Positions 4,157 through 8,928 of a stretch of DNA of 8,928 bases are shown here, in pieces. Position 1 is the first letter of the stretch. Each line of letters begins with the position of its first letter. The position numbers and the translations under genes were made by a program. Source of the stretch: Clostridia bacterium (GTDB taxonomy: Bacteria; Bacillota_A; Clostridia; Oscillospirales; CAG-272); contig JAFYRZ010000086.1 of the NCBI GenBank assembly GCA_017546745.1, positions 1 to 8,928 of the forward strand, given 5' to 3'. Under the pieces are notes generated by a model that saw only the letters and a list, made by a program, of their open reading frames with translations, made no database searches and was not told the origin of the DNA.

Positions 4157-5282
4157 CTTTAGCCTCCAAAATTTTCTTATAAGATCTTCTGCGCTTGTGC
4201 TGGCGCGCGTTAAAGTATTTCCACTGTGCCTGTACTGCCGTGTTGCTCTCAAGGTTAAGGTTCGTCTCGCACCTCTTTACCTTCCCCTCCGCAAGGATAT
4301 CAAGCATACCGTTGATGATTACGGCATTGATGCCCGCGTTCTGATACTCGGGGCGTATAGCAACCAAGCCGAGGTCGATGGTTTCGGGATTTTTTACCGC
4401 CTTAAGTATTCTGAATAGCGTCGCGGGGGTAAGCCTGCCGCCGCTTTTCTTTACCGCATCGCCAATAGCAGGGAAGCAAAGACCGAAGCCTACAACCCTC
4501 TCATCCTTGTCGCAGATAAAGACCAGATACTCCTTATTAACGATCATCATAAACTGCTCGATAAGCTCGTCCTGCTTTTCGGGAGAGATCGGCACCGTTC
4601 CGTAAAGGTGGCGGTAGCAAACGTCAAGACATTCAAAAAATCCGTCGCGGTATTTCTTGATATAATCTCTCTTTTTAAGATCGGTGCTTGCGATATGAAG
4701 ACCGTGCATCTCCATAGTCCTCTTTGCAACCCTCGCGAGCATTTCGTTTCTCTTCTCGGGCATTCTTAATTCGTATTCGAGCCAGTCGACGTCGGTCGTA
4801 AAGCCGCAACTCTCTATAAGAGATGCGTAATACTCATAGTTGTACTGCTCCTCAAAGGTCGAGTTTTCCTCAAAGCCCTCGATAAGAAGTCCCTCTCTGT
4901 CAAGGTCGTCGTAGCCAAGCGGACCGCATATCTTCGTCATTCCGCGCTCGCGTGCCCAACCCTCTGCCGAAGAGAAGAGGGCATCCGCGACCTCGCGGTC
5001 GTTTATAGCGTCAAACCTCGTGAAGCGCGCATCGCTCGTGCCGTGTATCTCGTTATACTGCTTTTGAATTATAGCCTGAATTCTTCCGACCGTCTTTCCG
5101 TCTCTTTCCGCAAGAAAAAATACTGACTCCGCCGTGTCCGAGCAGCCGCCCGAGCGCAAAAGCTTTTTCTCGTCCGAGTAAAGGGGAGGAACGAAATAGG
5201 GGCAATCCTTGTAAAGCCTTAAGGGGAATTCAATAAATTCCTTTATATCACGAGCCGTTTTTACCTCTTTTACAGATACCAT
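4149..5282 (-). CDS. GNAT-family acyltransferase, YghO-like, 377 aa
   Basis: The N-terminal half (about 1-175) carries features I associate with this long GNAT family: FIEFPLRLYKDCPYFVPPLY near the start, VGRIQAII, GPLGYDDLDREGLLIEGF and an NYEYYASLIESCGF stretch. The C-terminal half holds a recognisable acyl-CoA-binding motif A, LGLVAIRPEYQNAGINAVII, with the pyrophosphate-loop equivalent at about 314-319 (QNAGIN), and a basic tail (KRRRSYKK). Substrate is unknown. The ATG at 5282 is chosen for GGAGGG 6 nt upstream and lies 1 nt from the preceding stop; the earlier ATG at 5339 would overlap the FakB-like gene by about 55 nt. Its 3' end overlaps the ACP gene by 8 nt. GNAT-fold enzymes such as OlsB, FeeM and LuxI take acyl groups from ACP, so an acyl-ACP-dependent reaction is plausible here but unproven. 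Confidence 0.85.
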   Translation of the reverse strand: MVSVKEVKTARDIKEFIEFPLRLYKDCPYFVPPLYSDEKKLLRSGGCSDTAESVFFLAERDGKTVGRIQAIIQKQYNEIHGTSDARFTRFDAINDREVADALFSSAEGWARERGMTKICGPLGYDDLDREGLLIEGFEENSTFEEQYNYEYYASLIESCGFTTDVDWLEYELRMPEKRNEMLARVAKRTMEMHGLHIASTDLKKRDYIKKYRDGFFECLDVCYRHLYGTVPISPEKQDELIEQFMMIVNKEYLVFICDKDERVVGFGLCFPAIGDAVKKSGGRLTPATLFRILKAVKNPETIDLGLVAIRPEYQNAGINAVIINGMLDILAEGKVKRCETNLNLESNTAVQAQWKYFNARQHKRRRSYKKILEAKDA

Positions 5283-5283
5283 A

Positions 5284-6186
5284 TCAGCCCTCCAATTTCT
5301 CGTCCTCACGGCGTAAGAACAAAAGTCCGTAGCCGGCAAGCCAGGGGCCGTTGTGAGAGCCGCTTACGGGCGACATTATAACCGCCTCGTGGTTGGTCTC
5401 TATTCCGAATTTGCCCTCAATCTCTTTAAGAGTTTTTAGCAGAGAGGGACCCGTGTATATATGCCAGAGCAGATAGTCCTTGGGGTCTCTGTCGCCTATC
5501 ATTTCCTTTAACATCTCGCAGGTTCTTGCCAAGGCCTTCTTCGGTGTACGCACGCTCTCAAGGGGAACGATCTCGCCCTCCTTTGAGAAGTGGATAACGG
5601 GGCAGATGTTAAGAAGCTGACCGAGAAAAGCTTTTCCGCCCTTAAGTCTGCCGTTGTAGATAAGGTAGTCGAGCTTACCGTCAACTCCGATAAACTCCTG
5701 GTGATCCATAGACCAGCGCGTTTCCTTAAGTATCTCCTCGCTCGACATTCCGCGCGCGGCATACTCCTGCGCCTTTATAGCGAGCAATCCCTCGCCAAAG
5801 CAGGTGAGGTGGGTGTCGATAACGTGTATCTTTATTCTGTCCTGAAAGTCCTTTGCAACAAGTGATATCTTGTTATATGTTCCGCCGAGAGCCGCAGAAA
5901 GGGTATAAACGATGACCTCGTCGTATCCGTCGGAAATAGCGCGCTCAAAGGCGTCCATTATCTCCTCCGTGTCGGGCATGCCGGTGTAGGGAAGATTGTT
6001 TCTCGGGTCATCTAATGTTTCAAGCTGGCTGTAAAAGTCGACCGGGTCAAGGTCAAGCCCCTCTTTATATTCCTTTCCGTTAAAGAAAACGTGTACGCGT
6101 ATGATCTCTATTCCAAGGCTTCGGTAGCGCTCGGGCGCATATTCGATACAGCCTGTTGACGTGCACATAATTTTGATCTTCGACAT
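5284..6186 (-). CDS. fakB: DegV-family fatty-acid-binding protein, FakB-like, 300 aa
   Basis: DegV/FakB proteins hold a fatty acid and present its carboxylate to FakA for phosphorylation. Length and motif order fit: an N-terminal phosphate-site segment (CTSTG, residues 8-12), PYTGMPD (66-72), YTLSAALGGTYN (94-105, Ser97), VIDTHLTCFGEG (122-133), the LIYNGRL segment with Arg180, LGQLLNICPVI, VRTPKKA, and the C-terminal SGSHNGP with His278. It is divergent: the usual TDS near the N-terminus is CTST, and the usual SQPS-type loop is TGMPD. Ligand preference, or even function, may therefore differ. The ATG at 6186 follows GAGGT by a few nt, 11 nt after plsX. Its stop is 1 nt from the GNAT gene. 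Neighbouring fakA and plsX make the FakB assignment much stronger than homology alone; a generic DegV protein is the alternative. Confidence 0.85.
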   Translation of the reverse strand: MSKIKIMCTSTGCIEYAPERYRSLGIEIIRVHVFFNGKEYKEGLDLDPVDFYSQLETLDDPRNNLPYTGMPDTEEIMDAFERAISDGYDEVIVYTLSAALGGTYNKISLVAKDFQDRIKIHVIDTHLTCFGEGLLAIKAQEYAARGMSSEEILKETRWSMDHQEFIGVDGKLDYLIYNGRLKGGKAFLGQLLNICPVIHFSKEGEIVPLESVRTPKKALARTCEMLKEMIGDRDPKDYLLWHIYTGPSLLKTLKEIEGKFGIETNHEAVIMSPVSGSHNGPWLAGYGLLFLRREDEKLEG

Positions 6187-6197
6187 AATATACCTCG

Positions 6198-7178
6198 TTA
6201 AATCTTATTTCTGTTTTTATCAAATACCGCCTTGTGCGATGCCATATTTATAAGCATCTCGGAGGTATTAACGACTGCCGCCTCCTTGGCGTTTCCTCTC
6301 GTCTTTATGACGGGCTTCTTAACGCCGAGAATAACTCCGCCGCCAAGAGATCCGATATCGTAAATGCTCATAAGATGTGCGCCGAGCATTTTGATCTCGT
6401 CCGAATTCTTGCGATAGGCATACTTCATAATATCCGTAATGATACGCGTTGCCGTGCCCTCGGTCACCTTAAGCACCTGGTTTCCGGCAAATCCGTCGCA
6501 AACAAGCACGTCACAACTTCCCGAGAGGGCGGTGTTTCCCTCAACGTTTCCGACAAAATTCAAGGCATCGTCCTCGAGGAGCAGGGGGTAGGTTTCCTTA
6601 ACGAGCTTGTTGCCCTTGGTGGACTCGGCTCCGTTTGAGAGAAGCCCCACGCGTGGGCTTTCTATTCCGTATGTAAGTTTCATAAATTCCGTGCCGAGCC
6701 TTGCGAAATGAACGAGCATCTGCGGTGTGCAGTCTATCGTTGCACCCGTGTCAACAAGACAGCAAAAACCGCCGTCCGAGGTGGGAAGCACCGCCGCAAG
6801 AGCAGGGCGAACGCGCTCCGCGCCCGATGCGTATCTCATTGCCCCCGTAAGAAGAACTCCCGTGTTTCCTGAGGATATCATTCCAAAGATATCCTCGCGC
6901 GCAGAGAGGGCGGAAAGTCCCTTAAGCATAGAGGAATCTGTCTTGTGGAAAAGCGCCTCTGCGGGGTTGTCGTAGTTGGTGATCTCGCCAACTGCGTCAA
7001 GTATCTCGATGCGCTCCATAGGCGCTCCGAGCTTTTCGCACTCCTCTCTTATAACCGCCTCGTCGCCCGATAAAACAACGGCTAATTCGGGGAATTTCAC
7101 AAGCGCATCACACGCGCCCTTTACCATAACGGCAGGACCGTTGTCGCCGCCCTTGGTGTCTATCAAAAGCTTTACCAT
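6198..7178 (-). CDS. plsX: PlsX, acyl-ACP:phosphate acyltransferase, 326 aa
   Basis: PlsX interconverts acyl-ACP and acyl-phosphate at the membrane surface, feeding PlsY in phosphatidic acid synthesis and converting FakA product into acyl-ACP. Family motifs in order: GGDNGP (10-15), SSGNTGVLL (102-110), RPALAAVLP (124-132), DTGATIDCTP (143-152), PRVGLLSNGAESTKGN (175-190, with the conserved Lys188), GNVEGN (210-215), CDGFAGN (227-233, with Asp228) and GGGVILGVKKPVIKTRG. Length is normal. Some positions deviate: the opening DAMGGDN is DTKGGDN, the NIGEE segment is SNGAE, and the late KAHG motif is KTRG, with Arg294 in place of His. The ATG at 7178 has AAGGAG 5 nt upstream, overlapping the fakA stop codon 9 nt before it, so coupling is likely. 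It may be a diverged housekeeping PlsX or an operon-specific paralogue. Confidence 0.93.
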   Translation of the reverse strand: MVKLLIDTKGGDNGPAVMVKGACDALVKFPELAVVLSGDEAVIREECEKLGAPMERIEILDAVGEITNYDNPAEALFHKTDSSMLKGLSALSAREDIFGMISSGNTGVLLTGAMRYASGAERVRPALAAVLPTSDGGFCCLVDTGATIDCTPQMLVHFARLGTEFMKLTYGIESPRVGLLSNGAESTKGNKLVKETYPLLLEDDALNFVGNVEGNTALSGSCDVLVCDGFAGNQVLKVTEGTATRIITDIMKYAYRKNSDEIKMLGAHLMSIYDIGSLGGGVILGVKKPVIKTRGNAKEAAVVNTSEMLINMASHKAVFDKNRNKI

Positions 7179-7187
7179 AATAGCTCC

Positions 7188-8813
7188 TTACTCGACGGCG
7201 ACAAGATAGTCGTAAACGTCCTGTCCGCCCTCGTAAACGTTTATTTCGAAATCCTCGTATAGCTCCTTCAGTCTCTCGGTAAGAGCCGCGCGGCGCTCGT
7301 CGGAAACACCCTTTCCAACGAAAAGGGTAATGATCTCGCAAAGATCGATATCCGCCTCCGCAAGCATCGTGCAAAGCGCGTCCTCGGGAGTTTTCTCTAC
7401 CGATACGATCTCGCCGCCGCTTATTGCAATATAGTCTCCCTCGTGTATCTCTCTTTCGTTGACCACCGTGTCGCGCACTGCGCGTGTGATCTCACCACCG
7501 ATAACGTCCGCCGCCGCGCGCTCGGCACTCGTGATAAGTGCATCGATATCCTTTATTCCCGGGGTTATAACCGAGAGGGCGGCATAGCCCTGCGCCATAT
7601 TCTTGGTGTTCAAAACGCAAACTCTTGCGTCGGTGTAAAGCTCCGCCGCCTGTCGTGCGGCAAGAATAATGTTTTTGTTGTTCGGCAGAACTATAATGCT
7701 TTCCGCATCGCACGCCCCAAACGCATCAACGAAATCCGATATCGCGGGATTAGCGCTCTGTCCGCCGGATACGATCATATCTGCACCCATATCGGTGAAG
7801 AGTGATGACATTCCCTCGCCCTGCGCTACGGCAACAACCGCAAAATCCTTTTTCACCGACTTTTTCGGTGTGTCGCTGTGGCCAAGGCTCATATTTTCGA
7901 TCTTTACCGTCAAAAACTCTCCGTACTCCTGCATTTTCGAAAGCACCGCACCGGGGTTAAACGTGTGAACATGCACCTTGAGGATATCCTCCTCCTTGTA
8001 TGCAACGATGCTCTCGCCGCCAAGCTCCTTTAGGACGTCAACTGCACGGGAAACCTCAAAGGTCTTATAGTCGGCCTTTGCCGTGGTAAGCCTTAAAAGA
8101 AATTCCGTGCAATAGCCGAATTCAAGCACGCTGTCGCGGGTAAAGCGGTCGATATCCACCGCCCCCTCGCTCTTTTTTTCAGTCGGCTCGTAGGTGATTT
8201 CCTTGCCCTCGAGCGCATCCAACATACCGATGGCGATATTAAGATATCCCGCAGCACCGGAGTCGACGACCCCCGCCTCGGCAAGTGCGGGCAGCAATTC
8301 GGGCGTTCTTTTGAGAGATCGCTTCGCCTCCTCGATATGTAAGCGGTAAAAATCCTCTACGGAGGAGTCTGCATTTATATTTTTAGCCGCGTATTCCGTG
8401 CTTTCGCGGAACACCGTAAGTATCGTTCCCTCGGTCGGCTTTTGTACCGCTGCGTAGGAACGGTCTATGCCTTGCCTGTACGCCTTGACGAGCGCCTCTG
8501 CGTCAACCTCCGCCTTTTCGGATAATACCTCGTTCAATCCCGCGAATATCTGCGAGAGAATAACACCTGAGTTTCCTCTTGCACCGAGCAATATTCCGCG
8601 CGAGAATTTCTTCGATACCTCGCCAATGGAGTCGGAATCGACCGCCGCCGAAAGTCCGCCCTCTATGGTCTTTAGCATATTAGTTCCGGTATCACCGTCC
8701 GCAACCGGGAAAACGTTCAGCGCGTTAAGCTCCTCGGTATGAAGCGAGAGCATAGCCGCGCCGCCTGAGAGCATTTTTAAATAGCATTTTCCGTCAATAA
8801 ATTTCGTACTCAT
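7188..8813 (-). CDS. fakA: Fatty acid kinase ATP-binding subunit FakA (DAK2/DhaL family), 541 aa
   Basis: FakA phosphorylates FakB-bound fatty acid to acyl-phosphate using ATP. The N-terminal DhaL-type kinase domain (about 1-200) has NVFPVADGDTGTNM at 33-46 with Mg-binding Asp39 and Asp41, GARGNSGVILSQ at 77-88, EGTILTV at 128-134 and AGVVDSGAAG at 180-189. The middle domain keeps Cys235 (GYCTEF) and His281/His283 (VHVHTFNPG), the set of residues that binds zinc in characterised FakA. The C-terminal domain (about 324-541) resembles the DegV-like half of the family, including SGGQSANPA near 349-357 and LPNNKNI. Length is typical (about 540-550 aa). The ATG at 8813 is preceded by GAGGTG at good spacing. 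It is the first gene of the operon, followed after 9 nt by plsX. No truncation or frameshift is seen. Confidence 0.95.
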   Translation of the reverse strand: MSTKFIDGKCYLKMLSGGAAMLSLHTEELNALNVFPVADGDTGTNMLKTIEGGLSAAVDSDSIGEVSKKFSRGILLGARGNSGVILSQIFAGLNEVLSEKAEVDAEALVKAYRQGIDRSYAAVQKPTEGTILTVFRESTEYAAKNINADSSVEDFYRLHIEEAKRSLKRTPELLPALAEAGVVDSGAAGYLNIAIGMLDALEGKEITYEPTEKKSEGAVDIDRFTRDSVLEFGYCTEFLLRLTTAKADYKTFEVSRAVDVLKELGGESIVAYKEEDILKVHVHTFNPGAVLSKMQEYGEFLTVKIENMSLGHSDTPKKSVKKDFAVVAVAQGEGMSSLFTDMGADMIVSGGQSANPAISDFVDAFGACDAESIIVLPNNKNIILAARQAAELYTDARVCVLNTKNMAQGYAALSVITPGIKDIDALITSAERAAADVIGGEITRAVRDTVVNEREIHEGDYIAISGGEIVSVEKTPEDALCTMLAEADIDLCEIITLFVGKGVSDERRAALTERLKELYEDFEINVYEGGQDVYDYLVAVE

Positions 8814-8840
8814 TGAAGCACCTCGTTGTACTTGTAGAAA

Positions 8841-8846
8841 AGTATA
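8841..8846 (-). promoter_or_regulatory. Possible -10 box of the fakA operon
   Basis: The 115 nt to the right of fakA are AT-rich and contain no gene. On the minus strand TATACT is the best -10 candidate, about 30 nt before the start codon, but no good -35 lies 16-18 bp upstream (GAATTA at 17 bp). A TAGAAT further upstream is an alternative. I see no clear fatty-acid-regulator palindrome. The true promoter could also lie beyond the window. Confidence 0.25.
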
Positions 8847-8928
8847 ATTTACATTTTACACCGTAATTCTACATTCTCTTTCTAAACTGAAACGAAACAA
8901 AAACAATAGAACTTTATAAAATAGCTTG

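Noticed and set aside
3935..4252. Long form of the ACP (105 aa)
   Set aside because: The extra 32 residues lie within the GNAT coding region and lack ACP character; the internal ATG at 4156 has a good GGAGG site and gives a standard 73-aa ACP.
4149..5339. Long form of the GNAT protein starting at 5339
   Set aside because: It would overlap the FakB-like gene by about 55 nt; the ATG at 5282 has GGAGGG in front and gives the usual family N-terminus.

Overview
This window looks like a chromosomal segment of a Gram-positive anaerobe of class Clostridia (Bacillota), probably a gut lineage. The reasons are the fatty acid kinase/PlsX/ACP gene set typical of Firmicutes, strong GGAGG-type ribosome binding sites, near-consensus sigma-A promoters, a Gly/Thr/Pro-rich linker after a lipoprotein signal, and rho-independent hairpins at most gene ends. 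Taxonomy is inferred; there is no rRNA or marker gene here.

Bases 1 to about 1950 (+ strand) are an AT-richer accessory-looking region with three small monocistronic genes: a 90-aa membrane protein, a 104-aa soluble protein and a 143-aa membrane-anchored protein resembling the DUF2500 type. They are set in repeated non-coding modules. A ~100-bp, 94%-identical direct repeat flanks gene 1. A promoter module is identical over 34 bp in front of genes 2 and 3, with a partial copy in front of gene 1. A shared motif follows the stop codons of genes 1 and 2. A run of small hairpins separated by a recurring 8-nt linker lies between genes 1 and 2. The layout resembles an array of small gene cassettes, although no recombinase is present in the window.

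Bases 1995 to 3827 (- strand) are a stand-alone transcription unit. A strong promoter drives a 591-aa lipoprotein with two copies of an unidentified alpha/beta repeat domain followed by a complete endonuclease/exonuclease/phosphatase (EEP) catalytic domain. A bidirectional terminator separates it from the accessory region.

Bases 3845 to 8813 (- strand) are a tightly packed operon, read from right to left: fatty acid kinase FakA, PlsX, a divergent DegV/FakB-like fatty-acid-binding protein, a YghO-like GNAT protein, and a small acyl carrier protein. Gaps are 9, 11 and 1 nt, followed by an 8-nt overlap. FakB presents a fatty acid to FakA for phosphorylation, and PlsX exchanges acyl groups between phosphate and ACP, so the unit can connect free fatty acid, acyl-phosphate and acyl-ACP. 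The GNAT protein, coupled to an atypical methionine-rich ACP, is the least understood member; some GNAT-fold enzymes use acyl-ACP as donor, so a lipid- or acyl-amide-forming role is a reasonable hypothesis. The operon ends in a terminator whose stem arms are separated by an unusually long loop.
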